A stretch of 64,000 nt of DNA from Paenibacillus_E violae (GCF_032461945.1 NZ_JAWCUD010000010.1:62001-126000), one strand, 5' to 3'; counted from the first letter of the stretch, positions 31,706 to 41,900 are shown. Notes: a model not told the origin generated them from the sequence alone. A program made the numbers and translations.

Positions 31706-33448
31706 TTGTCTTTTATCATCAAGCTTCGGTGGTTTTTCAAAGAAAGATGGAAATATTATGCGCTGGCAATCGGTCTGTTAATAGGTGTGAATTTATTGAC
31801 AACTATCCCGCCTAAAATGATAGGAAATACAATTGACCATATCCGCAGCGGGAATTTGTCCGCTACTGCGCTCAACCATACGGTCCTTTTGCTGATAGGA
31901 CTTGCTGTTCTGCTATACATCATGGCGTATGTGTGGATCACGACATTATTCGGCAACTCGGCTTTGGTTGAAAAGGTGCTTCGTGGCCGCTTGCTTGCGC
32001 ATTTGTCGAAAATGACGCCGGCGTTCTTTCAACGCAACAGCACAGGCCAGCTAATGGCGTTAGCAACGAATGACGTGCTGGCGATCGGTCAAACTTCGGG
32101 GTATGGAGTAATGACGTTGGTCTCCACGATAGTAGGAGCATCGGTTGTTATTGTGATGATGGTATCGCTCATCTCTTTTAAATTAATGATTGCGGCGTTG
32201 ATTCCGCTGCCATTTCTAGCTTTTGTGATCAGTAAATTGGGTCAAAAGGTGAGAGTGCGCTTCCTTGCGGCACAAGCTTCATTCGGCAAAATGAACGATC
32301 ATGCACTGGAATCGATTTCAGGCATTCGGGTAATTCGATCCTATGTACAGGAAGATCATGATCTAAAAGCATTTGATCAAGTCACATCCGAAGTGATGAA
32401 TAAGAACAAACGCGTATCGATGCTCAATGCGCTTTTTCAACCGTTAACTTCCCTCATTGTAGGTTTGAGTTATTCTATTGGGATCGGATATGGTTCCTAT
32501 CTGGTGTTTCATCATGAGATTTCACTGGGACAGCTCGTTTCGTTCAACATTTATCTGGGTATGCTGATCTGGCCGATGATTTCCTTCGGCGAGTTTATCA
32601 ACGTCCTGCAGCGCGGTAGCGCCTCCGCTGACCGACTGGATACGGCTCTGACACAGAAGGCTGATATCGTAGACGTGGATAATCCGGTAGCGGTTAGTGT
32701 GCCTAATCGGATCGAAATGAAGGATCTCAGCTTCACATATCCCACTGCGAATCACCCAAGCCTGGCGCATGTGTCTTTCGAGCTGGAGCGGGGTCAAACC
32801 TTAGGCATTGTAGGACGTACAGGAAGCGGCAAAAGCACGCTGCTCAAGCAATTGCTGCGACAATACCCGATTCCTCCTGAGAAGCTGCTGATCTCTGATG
32901 TACCGATTGAGCAGATTGCGATTGATCGGGTGAAAAGCTGGGTGGCCTATGTTCCGCAGGAGCATTTGCTGCTGTCCAAATCGATTCGCGACAACATCGC
33001 GCTGGGCAAGCATGACGCTCCCCCGGATGAGATCGCTCGAGCGGTGGAGATGGCATCTTTCACGCAGGATATTGAGCAAATGCCGGAAGGCCTTGCCACG
33101 ATCGTCGGCGAGAACGGGGTCATGCTGTCCGGCGGGCAGAAACAGCGCTTGGCGATTGCCAGAGCCCTGCTCATCGATTCCGAGATCCTTCTGCTGGATG
33201 ACTCGTTATCCGCGGTAGATGCCCGGACGGAAAGCCGCATCCTGCAAAATATCCGCAAGGAGCGGGCAGGTAAAACGACATTGATCTCGACCCATCGTTT
33301 ATCCGCGGTGAGCCACGCCAATTGGATTCTCGTTCTGGATGAGGGACGGATTATTGAAGAAGGAACACACGAACAGCTGATGCAGTTTGGCGGTTGGTAC
33401 CGGGAACAGTGGGACCGTCAGCAAATGGAAGCAAGTTTAGACGAATAA
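31706..33448 (+). CDS. ABC exporter subunit with degenerate ATP site (YheI/BmrC-like)
   Basis: A 580-residue protein. TTG 31706 is preferred because AGAGGTGG lies 5-8 bases upstream; GTG 31697 overlaps that site. Six membrane helices (about 1-300) are followed by an ATPase domain: Walker A GRTGSGKST, signature LSGGQKQRLAIA and Walker B EILLLDD. The usual catalytic Glu after Walker B is Asp (LLLDDSLSAVD), as in the degenerate half of heterodimeric exporters such as BmrCD. The next gene encodes the canonical half. Likely role is export of drugs or peptides, with substrate unknown. No resistance leader peptide was found in the 100 bases upstream. Confidence 0.92.
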   Translation: MSFIIKLRWFFKERWKYYALAIGLLIGVNLLTTIPPKMIGNTIDHIRSGNLSATALNHTVLLLIGLAVLLYIMAYVWITTLFGNSALVEKVLRGRLLAHLSKMTPAFFQRNSTGQLMALATNDVLAIGQTSGYGVMTLVSTIVGASVVIVMMVSLISFKLMIAALIPLPFLAFVISKLGQKVRVRFLAAQASFGKMNDHALESISGIRVIRSYVQEDHDLKAFDQVTSEVMNKNKRVSMLNALFQPLTSLIVGLSYSIGIGYGSYLVFHHEISLGQLVSFNIYLGMLIWPMISFGEFINVLQRGSASADRLDTALTQKADIVDVDNPVAVSVPNRIEMKDLSFTYPTANHPSLAHVSFELERGQTLGIVGRTGSGKSTLLKQLLRQYPIPPEKLLISDVPIEQIAIDRVKSWVAYVPQEHLLLSKSIRDNIALGKHDAPPDEIARAVEMASFTQDIEQMPEGLATIVGENGVMLSGGQKQRLAIARALLIDSEILLLDDSLSAVDARTESRILQNIRKERAGKTTLISTHRLSAVSHANWILVLDEGRIIEEGTHEQLMQFGGWYREQWDRQQMEASLDE

Positions 33449-33470
33449 TGGAAGAAAGGAGGAAAACACG

Positions 33471-35219
33471 ATGAATCAACCATCAACGGCAAGAAGGCTC
33501 GTCTCGTACGCGCTTGTCTATAAATTTAGGATCATCGGAGCGCTGCTCATATTATGCTGTGCGGTAAGCGCAGAGCTTGCAGGGCCCTACATTACAAAAA
33601 CGATCATCGACCAGCATCTTTCCGTAGATACAAGCCAGATGTCCTCTGTGCTGAAATTGATTGGTCTCTACATGGGGCTGCTTTTAATAGCAAGTATTTG
33701 CAACTATTCCCAGGCCTATTTATTTCAGTCCACAGCGCTTCAAATCATCAAAAACATGCGTATGGACTTAATGCAGCACATCCAGCGCATCGCACTGCGT
33801 TATTTCGACAATACGCCAATTGGTCAGGTGGTGTCGAGAATTGCCAACGATACGGAGGCCATACGCGACTTATTCATGAGTTTCATGGCGACGTTTGTCG
33901 TTAGTACGATGCAGCTTATCGGTATTTTCGTCGCCTTATTTATTCTGGATTGGCACTTGGCTGTCTATTGTTTGGTACTGCCGCCAATTTTCGCTCTCAT
34001 TATGAAGATTCACTTGAAATATTCGAAAGTGTTCATTACCATCATGCGCGCAAGGCTAAGTGACATGAACGCAATGATTAACGAATCAATCGTCGTCATG
34101 CCGATTATTCAAGCCTTTCGCCGCGAGAAGGTGACGTTGGATGAATTTGAAGTGTTGAATAAAGACCGCTATGTGAATCAATTGAAGCAGTTCCGCGTTT
34201 TTTCCTTGTCCTCCCGCAACATTGTAGGTACAATCGGGAGCTTGGTGACGGCGATGGTCATTTGGTATTTTGGCCGGGAATCTCTGCAAGCGGCTATTTC
34301 CTTTGGGGTGTTTTATGCGTTTATCGATTATCTGGGGCGTATTTTTCAACCGATTATCGGGATTTTCGATCAGCTGACCAATGCACAAAGGGCTTTTGTA
34401 TCCGCAGATAAAGTATTCGCTATTATGGATATGGAAGGCCAGGACGTTGAGAAAACAGATAAGGTGAGCCGTCCGGAAGGAATTGTGAAGTTTGATCAGG
34501 TTACGTTTGCCTATAAAGAAGGGGAAAATGTGTTGAAGCAAATTTCCTTCGAGGCTCGCAAAGGGGAAACGATCGCGCTCGTAGGCCATACTGGCTCAGG
34601 CAAAAGCTCAATTATGAACCTGCTGCTTGGTTTTTATGAACCCAATGAAGGCAGTATTACTATTGATGGGCGTGACATCAGGTCGATGTCCAAACAGGCG
34701 CTGCGGAAACATATGGGCATCGTGCTGCAGGATCCATTCTTATTTGCAGGGGATATTAAGTTTAATGTAAGCCTCTATAATGAGGAGATTTCTATCGATC
34801 GTGTAAAAAGCGCACTAAAAGATGTCGGCGCAGCACCTTTCATCGAGCAGCTGCCTCATGGCTACGACGAACAGGTTGTGGAGCGGGGCAGCACGTTGTC
34901 CTCTGGGCAGCGGCAGCTGATCTCCTTCGCGCGAGCGCTCGCCTTCGACCCGTCCATCCTCATATTGGACGAAGCGACAGCGAGCATCGACAGCGAGACC
35001 GAAGGGCTGATCCAGCAGGCGCTGAAGGTTGTCAGCGAAGGGCGCACGACACTCGTCATCGCGCATAGGCTGTCTACGATCCGCGATGCGGATCAGATAC
35101 TTGTGCTGCACCGCGGGGAAATTGCGGAGCGCGGCAATCACGATGAGCTGATGGCGCTGAATGGCCGGTACGCGAAGATGTACCAACTGCAGAAGGGCGA
35201 GTCGGCTGTGGTGGGTTAA
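33471..35219 (+). CDS. ABC exporter subunit with canonical ATP site (YheH/BmrD-like)
   Basis: A 582-residue protein; ATG 33471 behind AAAGGAGG, 22 bases after its partner. Six membrane helices, then Walker A GHTGSGKSS, signature LSSGQRQLISFA (Ser in place of the first Gly) and Walker B SILILDEATASID with the catalytic Glu intact. With the preceding subunit it forms an asymmetric heterodimer: one composite site with Asp, the other with Glu. The deviating LSSGQ signature here pairs with the partner's Walker A, which fits the known layout of such exporters. Confidence 0.93.
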   Translation: MNQPSTARRLVSYALVYKFRIIGALLILCCAVSAELAGPYITKTIIDQHLSVDTSQMSSVLKLIGLYMGLLLIASICNYSQAYLFQSTALQIIKNMRMDLMQHIQRIALRYFDNTPIGQVVSRIANDTEAIRDLFMSFMATFVVSTMQLIGIFVALFILDWHLAVYCLVLPPIFALIMKIHLKYSKVFITIMRARLSDMNAMINESIVVMPIIQAFRREKVTLDEFEVLNKDRYVNQLKQFRVFSLSSRNIVGTIGSLVTAMVIWYFGRESLQAAISFGVFYAFIDYLGRIFQPIIGIFDQLTNAQRAFVSADKVFAIMDMEGQDVEKTDKVSRPEGIVKFDQVTFAYKEGENVLKQISFEARKGETIALVGHTGSGKSSIMNLLLGFYEPNEGSITIDGRDIRSMSKQALRKHMGIVLQDPFLFAGDIKFNVSLYNEEISIDRVKSALKDVGAAPFIEQLPHGYDEQVVERGSTLSSGQRQLISFARALAFDPSILILDEATASIDSETEGLIQQALKVVSEGRTTLVIAHRLSTIRDADQILVLHRGEIAERGNHDELMALNGRYAKMYQLQKGESAVVG

Positions 35220-35317
35220 AGGATTGAGCTGCAGACAGCAGGAAAGCACATCCTCTTTTGAAGGAAGAAGGTGTGCTGGACCGAATGTGCGGAAGTTTGG
35301 ATGATGGAGCTAACTAA

Positions 35318-35447
35318 CGGACTGAGATGACCTTATCTACTCGTTACAGGGTTGAATTTAGCATTTAACGGACACACACGCGCCGCTAATGCCTTGAATT
35401 TAGCTAAAAACGACACTATTAAGAGCAGATAACGGCTCCTCAGTCCG
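35318..35447. repeat. REP/MITE-like extragenic element candidate
   Basis: CGGACTGAG (35318-35326) is the inverse of CTCAGTCCG (35439-35447). Inside are two direct copies of TTGAATTTAGC (35352-35362 and 35394-35404). The combination of terminal inverted repeats, internal direct repeats and no coding capacity suggests a short non-autonomous element. Only one copy is in the window. Confidence 0.4.
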
Positions 35448-35547
35448 ATAACTCCTAAAAACGTTGGCAAATCATAGAAATAGCTGCAGTTGAGTCCGTG
35501 AGAGTAGAGTGAAACGTCCATCAAACAACAAATTTTAAAATCAGGTG

Positions 35548-35576
35548 TTGACATTTATCTTAAATTAAAGTATCTT
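35548..35576 (+). promoter_or_regulatory. Promoter of the MarR-type regulator
   Basis: TTGACA (35548-35553), 17-bp spacer and TATCTT (35571-35576). The spacer and -10 are made of the operator repeat, so the regulator should repress itself. Confidence 0.65.
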
Positions 35577-35586
35577 TAAATCAAGA
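35557..35586. promoter_or_regulatory. MarR/MhqR-type operator 1
   Basis: ATCTTAAATTAAAG (35557-35570) is an imperfect palindrome, followed by a related half TATCTTTAAATCAAGA. The same 14 bases occur upstream of the DoxX gene at 36127-36140, which identifies the shared operator of this cluster. Confidence 0.7.
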
Positions 35587-35629
35587 CATCAAACATAAAC
35601 GAAACCAACGATGAAATGAGGTGAACCTA

Positions 35630-36073
35630 ATGAGCGAAACACGAAACGATTCCTTGGATCTCTACATCGCACTTTCCAGAGCAAGTGAATGGGTCAATGC
35701 ACACGGCGACCGCGATATCCGCAAGCATGGATTAAACCGGACTGAATTCGGTGTACTGGAACTTCTTTATCATAAAGGAGCACAGCCTATTCAACAAATC
35801 GGCTCCAAAGTGCTGATGAGCAGTGGAAATATCACCTACGTGGTCGATAAGCTGGAGAAGAAAGAGTTTGTTGTCCGCCGGACATCCACGGAAGACCGAA
35901 GACTTGTTTTTGCGGAAATTACGGTTAAAGGCAAGCAGTTTATTGAAGAAGTTTTTCCTCAGCATATTGAAGTGATTGAGAACGCGGTGGCTGGTCTTAC
36001 TGCCGAAGAGAAAAGAGTCGCTAGTCAATTGTTAAAAAAGCTCGGCAAGTTCGCCCAAGACGGTTTCAAATAG
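35630..36073 (+). CDS. MarR family regulator (MhqR-like)
   Basis: A 147-residue protein. ATG 35630 is chosen because GAGGTG (35617-35622) lies 7 bases upstream; the GTG at 35621 is inside it. Winged helix: FGVLELLYHKGAQPIQQIGS and VLMSSGNITYVVDKLEKK, with the wing RRTSTEDRRLVFAEIT. It is followed by DoxX, ring-cleaving dioxygenase, hydrolase and flavin reductase genes, the set that MhqR controls in B. subtilis in response to quinones and electrophiles. The shared operator before both this gene and DoxX supports repression of the cluster and of itself. Confidence 0.88.
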   Translation: MSETRNDSLDLYIALSRASEWVNAHGDRDIRKHGLNRTEFGVLELLYHKGAQPIQQIGSKVLMSSGNITYVVDKLEKKEFVVRRTSTEDRRLVFAEITVKGKQFIEEVFPQHIEVIENAVAGLTAEEKRVASQLLKKLGKFAQDGFK

Positions 36074-36126
36074 AAAAGTAGTTTGTCCTCAAAACGGAGG
36101 AGTAACTACTTTACCTTATGCCTAAT

Positions 36127-36154
36127 ATCTTAAATTAAAGATTCTTAAATTTGA
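36127..36154. promoter_or_regulatory. MarR/MhqR-type operator 2
   Basis: ATCTTAAATTAAAGAT (36127-36142) followed by TTCTTAAATTTGA. The first 14 bases are identical to operator 1. It lies just upstream of the DoxX ribosome binding site. Confidence 0.7.
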
Positions 36155-36171
36155 AATGGAGGAGATCATTG

Positions 36172-36573
36172 ATGAGTATCGCATTAGGATTGTTGCTGAT
36201 CCGCTTGGTTGTGGGGCTTAGCTTCATGGCCCATGGCTCTCAGAAATTGTTTGGCTGGTTCGGGGGCTACGGTCCGAAAGGAACGGGCGGTTGGATGGAG
36301 TCCATTGGCATTAAGCCTGGTGTCGCGATGGCGGTTATGGCGGGCCTGATGGAGTTTGCAGGTGGATTATTGTTCGCAGCGGGTTTAGGCACTGTGTTTG
36401 CTTCCTTGCTGATTGCGTTGACGATGGTGATGGCGATTGCCAAAGTACATGGCAAAAACGGCTACTGGAACACAACAGGCGGTTATGAGTACAATTTACT
36501 GCTGCTTGCAGTTGTTATAGGTGTAGCACTAACCGGCGCTGGCGCCTACTCCATTGATGCATTATTATTCTAA
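36172..36573 (+). CDS. DoxX family membrane protein (MhqP-like)
   Basis: A 133-residue protein; ATG 36172 has GGAGGAG 7 bases upstream. Four membrane helices with the DoxX signature LLLIRLVVGLSFMAHGSQKLF and FGGYGPKGTGGWMES. DoxX proteins are membrane partners of redox and quinone-defence systems, and mhqP of B. subtilis is the close parallel. It is first gene after operator 2 and likely leads the transcript to 38840. Confidence 0.9.
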   Translation: MSIALGLLLIRLVVGLSFMAHGSQKLFGWFGGYGPKGTGGWMESIGIKPGVAMAVMAGLMEFAGGLLFAAGLGTVFASLLIALTMVMAIAKVHGKNGYWNTTGGYEYNLLLLAVVIGVALTGAGAYSIDALLF

Positions 36574-36643
36574 GATTCTTTCTTCATACGGCAGGACATA
36601 ACTAAAACTAACTATTAAAACTAATTATGAGGAGTGTATTCAA

Positions 36644-37597
36644 ATGACAAAACAACAAACAGCAGGTATTCACCATATAACAGCTTTCGTTCAAAGCGCA
36701 CAAGGAACTGTAGATTTCTACGCGGGCATTCTGGGATTACGTCTGGTCAAAAAAACAATCAACTTCGACGCACCTGAAGTGTACCATCTCTACTTCGGCG
36801 ATGAGCATGGCACGCCAGGAACAATCATCACGTTCTTCCCTTGGGCTGGTTCCCGCAAAGGGCGTATCGGCGGCGGCCAAGTAGGTATCACAACATATGC
36901 GGTCCCTACAGGCAGTCTTGCCTTCTGGGAAGCGCGTCTGACCAAATTCGGCGTAGCCTTTGAGAAAACAGAAAGATTCCATGAGACCTATCTGCAATTC
37001 GAAGATCACGACGGCTTGAAATTGGAAATCGTTGAGCGTGAGCAAGGAGCTCCTAGCACGTGGTCATTTGGCGGCATTCCTGCTGACAAAGCGATCAAAG
37101 GCTTCGGTGGCGCTATCCTCTACAGCACGGCTCCGGACAAAACATCGCAGCTGCTTGAGCAGGTCATGGGGCTTGAGAAAGTGGGGCAAGAGGGAGCTTA
37201 CGCTCGCTTCAAATCATTTGGCGATATTGGGAATATCATCGACATTCTTGTGAATCCAATGCCATATGGAGCAGGCGGAGCGGGTACGGTTCACCACATC
37301 GCATGGCGGGCCAAAGATGATGCTGAGCATGAACTATGGAGAAATCATGTGCAGAACAGCGGGTACCATCCGACGCCGATTGTAGACCGTCAATATTTTA
37401 ACGCGATCTACTTCCGTGAAGAAGGCGGCATTCTGTTCGAAATCGCGACAGATCCTCCAGGTTTCGCAAGAGATGAAGCTCCTGAGGCGCTTGGTGAGAA
37501 AATCATGTTGCCGGAATGGTTCGAAGCAAACCGTGCACAAATCGAGCGCAACCTGCCACCGATCGCGGTGCGTGAATTGGAGGGGAACGGACAATGA
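36644..37597 (+). CDS. Ring-cleaving dioxygenase, two-VOC-domain (MhqO-like)
   Basis: A 317-residue protein; ATG 36644 behind GAGGAG. Two VOC modules: the first starts GIHHITAFVQSAQGTVDFYAG, and the second includes GTVHHIAWRAKDD and GILFEIATDPPGF. The metal ligands expected of extradiol enzymes are in HHIT, HHIAW and the Glu of FEIATD. These proteins (MhqA/E/O in B. subtilis) are thought to open hydroquinone-type rings and so remove toxic quinones. The stop overlaps the next start by 4 bases (37594-37597). Confidence 0.93.
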   Translation: MTKQQTAGIHHITAFVQSAQGTVDFYAGILGLRLVKKTINFDAPEVYHLYFGDEHGTPGTIITFFPWAGSRKGRIGGGQVGITTYAVPTGSLAFWEARLTKFGVAFEKTERFHETYLQFEDHDGLKLEIVEREQGAPSTWSFGGIPADKAIKGFGGAILYSTAPDKTSQLLEQVMGLEKVGQEGAYARFKSFGDIGNIIDILVNPMPYGAGGAGTVHHIAWRAKDDAEHELWRNHVQNSGYHPTPIVDRQYFNAIYFREEGGILFEIATDPPGFARDEAPEALGEKIMLPEWFEANRAQIERNLPPIAVRELEGNGQ

Positions 37598-38202
37598 GAC
37601 ATATTTTCCAACAAGGAACAGATGTAACGGCTCCGGTGCTCGTGCTCTTGCACGGGACCGGCGGCACCGAGCGCGATCTTCTGCCGCTGGCGCAAGCTAT
37701 CTCCCCGGCGTCATCCGTATTAAGCATCAGAGGCAATGTGCTTGAGAATGGGATGCCGCGGTTCTTTCGCAGACTCGCGGAAGGTATCTTCGATGAGGAG
37801 GACCTCATCTTCCGTACCAAAGAGCTGAACGACTTCTTGGATGAAGCCGCCGTAGAGCATGGCTTTGACCGCCGGAATATGGTGGCCATCGGCTACTCCA
37901 ATGGCGCCAATATTGCGGGCAGCCTGTTGTTCCACTATCCGGATGCGCTTCGAGGCGCGATCCTGCATCATCCGATGGTGCCGCGGCGCGGTATCCAGCT
38001 TCCGGATTTGACCGACACCCCCGTCTTTATCGGGGCTGGCCGCAATGATCCCATCTGTTCGCCGGAAGAGACCGAAGAGCTGCAGAAGCTGCTAGGCGAG
38101 GTGGGGGCTGAGATCGAAGTCCATTGGGAAAATGCCGGACATCAATTGACTCGTTCGGAAGTTGATGCGGCGGGCACTTGGTTTAAAGCAAATTTAACTT
38201 AA
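37594..38202 (+). CDS. Alpha/beta hydrolase, carboxylesterase/phospholipase type (MhqD-like)
   Basis: A 202-residue protein. Catalytic triad readable: Ser102 in GYSNGA, Asp152 in GRNDPICS and His183 in NAGHQL; the oxyanion segment is LLHGTGGTERD. It matches the short YodD/MhqD-type hydrolases co-regulated with ring-cleaving dioxygenases under quinone stress. The ATGA overlap with the preceding gene indicates translational coupling. Confidence 0.93.
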   Translation: MRHIFQQGTDVTAPVLVLLHGTGGTERDLLPLAQAISPASSVLSIRGNVLENGMPRFFRRLAEGIFDEEDLIFRTKELNDFLDEAAVEHGFDRRNMVAIGYSNGANIAGSLLFHYPDALRGAILHHPMVPRRGIQLPDLTDTPVFIGAGRNDPICSPEETEELQKLLGEVGAEIEVHWENAGHQLTRSEVDAAGTWFKANLT

Positions 38203-38222
38203 AAATAACAAGTAAAGGGGTG

Positions 38223-38840
38223 ATGTCTGTGATCGCCATCGACCCTTCGAATCAAACCGAACGGGAGAATTACAAGCTGCTGATCGGCAGCATTATTCCC
38301 AGGCCTATCGCATTTGTCACGACGCTCTCGACAGAGGATGTCCTTAATGCCGCACCGTTCAGTTACTTCACGATTGTGACGGCGGACCCGCCGATGATCG
38401 CCGTGTCCGTACAGCGGCGACAGGGCGAACGCAAAGATACATCACGTAATGCTATCGCCAAAGGGGAACTCGTTGTTCATATCTCTGACGAATCGTATGT
38501 CAACGAGATCAATCAAACGGCTGCTGCACTGCCGTCTGATGAAAGCGAAGTGGTGTTAGCTGGCCTGACACCTGTTCCAAGTGTGAAGGTAGCTGTACCG
38601 GGCATCGCGGAAGCCAGCATCCGGATGGAGTGTGTTCTCGAGCGAGCCATCCCGCTTGGGGGGACGGAAGACGCCCCTTCTGCGGATTTGCTGATCGGCC
38701 GAGTGGTGCATTTTCACATCGCCAATGAGTTGTACGACAAGGGTCATATTGATGCTCAGAAATTGAGACCGGTGAGCCGGCTGGCGGGCAACTCCTATGC
38801 GAAATTGGGAGAGCAGTTTGAGATAGAGCGTCCTGTTTGA
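38223..38840 (+). CDS. Flavin reductase-like FMN-binding split-barrel protein
   Basis: 205 residues from ATG 38223; AAAGGGG (38214-38220) is close to it, and a GTG at 38229 with 8-base spacing may be the true start. It has a flavoredoxin/flavin-reductase fold: LLIGSIIPRPIAFVTTLS, NAAPFSYFTIVTADPPMIAVSV and KDTSRNAIAKGELVVHI. Such proteins bind FMN and supply reduced flavin or reduce small molecules. It is last gene of the electrophile cluster, ending at the terminator at 38854. Confidence 0.9.
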   Translation: MSVIAIDPSNQTERENYKLLIGSIIPRPIAFVTTLSTEDVLNAAPFSYFTIVTADPPMIAVSVQRRQGERKDTSRNAIAKGELVVHISDESYVNEINQTAAALPSDESEVVLAGLTPVPSVKVAVPGIAEASIRMECVLERAIPLGGTEDAPSADLLIGRVVHFHIANELYDKGHIDAQKLRPVSRLAGNSYAKLGEQFEIERPV

Positions 38841-38853
38841 CGTATGAGACGTG

Positions 38854-38898
38854 AAAAGCCATTTGTACCCGCGGTTGATGGGGGCAGATGGCTTTTTT
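38854..38898 (+). terminator. Rho-independent terminator of the quinone-defence cluster
   Basis: AAAAGCCAT and ATGGCTTTTTT arms around a G/C-rich centre. It lies inside the open frame upstream of the Ig-repeat gene, which argues against an early start for that gene. Confidence 0.8.
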
Positions 38899-38972
38899 CT
38901 ATTCATTTTATGCACCGAAAACCCGATAAATTTAGTATACTTACTAGAGTTACGCAGGGCGGAGGAATGATA

Positions 38973-41900
38973 GTGAAACGGAAAAATGGGAATAAGCTGC
39001 GTTGGATCAGCGCAGTTCTAATGGTCGCGTTGTTGGTTAACTTCTACCAGCCTGCAGCTTATGCAACTACAACAGTGGAACAAATGATAACGGGCCCATC
39101 TTCGTCCATATACGGAGAGTCAGTGCAATTTACTTCGGTTGTGGCGGATCGTGCAGCGAACGGGTCTACCCCAACAGGGAATGTAACGTTCTACGATGGG
39201 AGTACGTTGATTGGGGGACCGCTGGAGCTTGTTGCTTCAGAGCCGGAGGTTGTTTCTAGGAGCGCTGGGCTTGCTCCGGTGCAGTCTGGCAAAAAATTGA
39301 CTTGTTCGGACTGTCCTGTGATTCAGTGGGGCGGGCTGAATTACTGGGCGTACAGCGATACGGATAACAATTTCTATGTGTATTTGTATGCCTTTGATGC
39401 GAATAACAATTTGGTAAAGTCCTGGCAGCTTTCGGGGAATCGTTACGTGACAGGTATCACAGTAGATAAAGTGGCCAAAACAGTTACACTTGTCGGCCAA
39501 GATAATGTACTCACGACACGAACTTGGGGGGAGCTTGAAAATTACAACGCTTATACGGCCATGTCCTTTTCCGGTCTAGCCGTAGGTGCACATACGATAA
39601 CAGCTAATTATTCAAGCGGCGATGGTATTCATGACTCAAAGACGTCTACCTTTGTACATACGGTTGCTAAGATTCAAACCAATACCACGCTAACCTCGAA
39701 TGCCGGATTCATTTACGTCGGCGAGCCGATCACCTTCACGGCGACAGTCGCCAACACAGGTGGCAATCCGGTTATGCCGGGGGGAACGGTTACTTTTAGA
39801 GAAGGCAGCAATATCCTGGGCTCTATGAGTGTCAACGGAAGTGGCTTTGCTAGCTTTACAACGTCGTCGTTGCCGGTTAGCGGTTACTCGGTCACGGCTA
39901 CTTACGATGGTGATGGTCAGCATCTCGGCAGTACGTCAAGCAGTTTGTCGCAATCCGTGCTGGGGATACCAACCGTAGTGGCGGTTAGCGCTAGTCCCGG
40001 AAGTACAGCTTATGGGAATTCGGTAACGTTGACGGCAACCGTGGCGAATGGCTTGGCAAGCATTTTTGTACCGACGGGTACCGTGACGTTTAAGGACGGT
40101 TCGACAGTGCTTGGCACAGGGACGTTGAATTCGGGAACGGCAACCTGGACGGCCTCCAATTTGGACGTGGGAACCCATTCGATTACAGCGAATTACGGAG
40201 GAAGTCTTACCCATACTGCGAATAGTTCAAGCTCCACTCCAGTGACGATCAATCTGATTCCTACGTCATCCACTTTGACGGTTACAGGAACGACGGACGC
40301 GACTTCCACCTACGGGACTCCATTGACGTTAACAGCAACCGTGGCGAATACGAATGGCAGCTCGGTTATGCCAGGTGGTACCGTAACATTCAAAGATGGT
40401 GCAACCACCTTGGGTACCGCGACACTAAATGCAGGAACGGCTGATTGGACGATGCCGAATCTTTTATCGGCGGGATCCCACGCGTTTAAAGCGGAGTACG
40501 GCGGAGATGCCAACCATGCGGTTAGTCTAGCAACGGCTGTCGGGCATACCGTTAACAAAGCAAGCACATCAACAACCCTGTCGTCATCGGGTGGGATTTC
40601 AGTTGGTGAATCGACGACTTTAACGGCACAGGTCATAAATACAATTAATCCTAATATTAAACCTACAGGTACAGTTACGTTTAAAAATAACGGTGAAAGC
40701 TTGCAAGTGCCGGTCTCACTAGACAGCAACGGCGCTGCGGTGCTTACCACTCATGATCTGCCGGTTGGCGATCTCGTCATTACGGCGGAATATAGCGGTG
40801 ATGGCAACCATGTTGCGAGTGTTTCACAGTCCATCACCCAGCCGGTAACCAAAGCGCCGGTTACGGTTCACCTGTCTGTGGCACCGCAAACGGGAGAAAG
40901 TGTCTATGGGCACACGGTGAGTATAACGGTGCAGGTAGTTAATGCAGGCAGCGGAGCTTCCGTACCTACGGGGACGGTCACACTTTCGGGTACAGGAGGC
41001 TTCAGCAATTGGCCGGGGGCTATGACGCTGACGAACGGGACAGCGATTTGGGAGACCGACCAGCTGGCCGTTGGAACACATACCGTCGTCGCCAACTACT
41101 TGGGGGATCACGAACACCTTGACGGGGTATCAACGAGCAGCAGCCTGCAGATCAAACCGATCCCTGTTGCCGTCATGGTTACCGCTTCAGTAACGGAGGC
41201 TGTTTATTACGGAAGTCCAATTACATTTACCGCTCATGTGACGAATACGAATGGAGAACCGCAGATCCCTGGCGGTCATATTGTTTTTAGTGGCGGCAAT
41301 TTACTGGGCACACCAATAGAACTTGACTCGGCAGGGACTGCTACTCTTACATCAGCAGCTTTGCTGCCTGGGACATACGACATTCAGGCCGCGTACATTC
41401 CTGATTTGGTGCACGAGGAGCGAATTTCAGCCCCGATCACTCAAATCATCAAACCCAATACGCAGGGGACCGTACTCATTTTGAATCATCCGAGTGGCAT
41501 TTTTCAGCTTGGAGAACCTATTCAATTCTCCGCATCTGTAGGGAACTTGATCGGTGACCTGAATCAACCCGGCTACATTTCATTGAGAGAGAACGGCACT
41601 GAACGAGCGAGGGTAACGACGGATGTGTACGGGAACGCCGAAATTAGCTTAACAGGCGTGAATTCCGGTACACACCGATTTACAGCGCTGTACGAAAGAA
41701 GCGGCATCACAGACGGCACGGAGTCCCAAGCGGTGACAGTTGTTGTACAGCCTGCCTTGGTACAGCTTTCGCTCACGAGTGATGACTATGGCAAAGTGCT
41801 GCCAACATCCACGCCGTGGACCTCAGCTGTTGTTCATGGCGCTAGCCCGGCATTCGTCTTCCACGCAGCTTCTTCCGAAGAGGGCACTAGCACCTCGTTG

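Larger units (their letters stand above)
35220..35629. other. Intergenic region with weak hairpin, repeat-like element and MarR control region
   Basis: No gene is visible. A weak hairpin (AGCACA 35245-35250 with TGTGCT 35272-35277) may end the exporter operon. 35318-35447 is bounded by an inverted repeat and looks like a dispersed extragenic element. 35548-35586 carries the promoter and operators of the MarR gene. Confidence 0.6.

Noticed and set aside
38844..38972. N-terminal extension of the Ig-repeat protein
   Set aside because: It overlaps the terminator at 38854-38898; a GTG with proper spacing from GGAGG is followed directly by a signal peptide.
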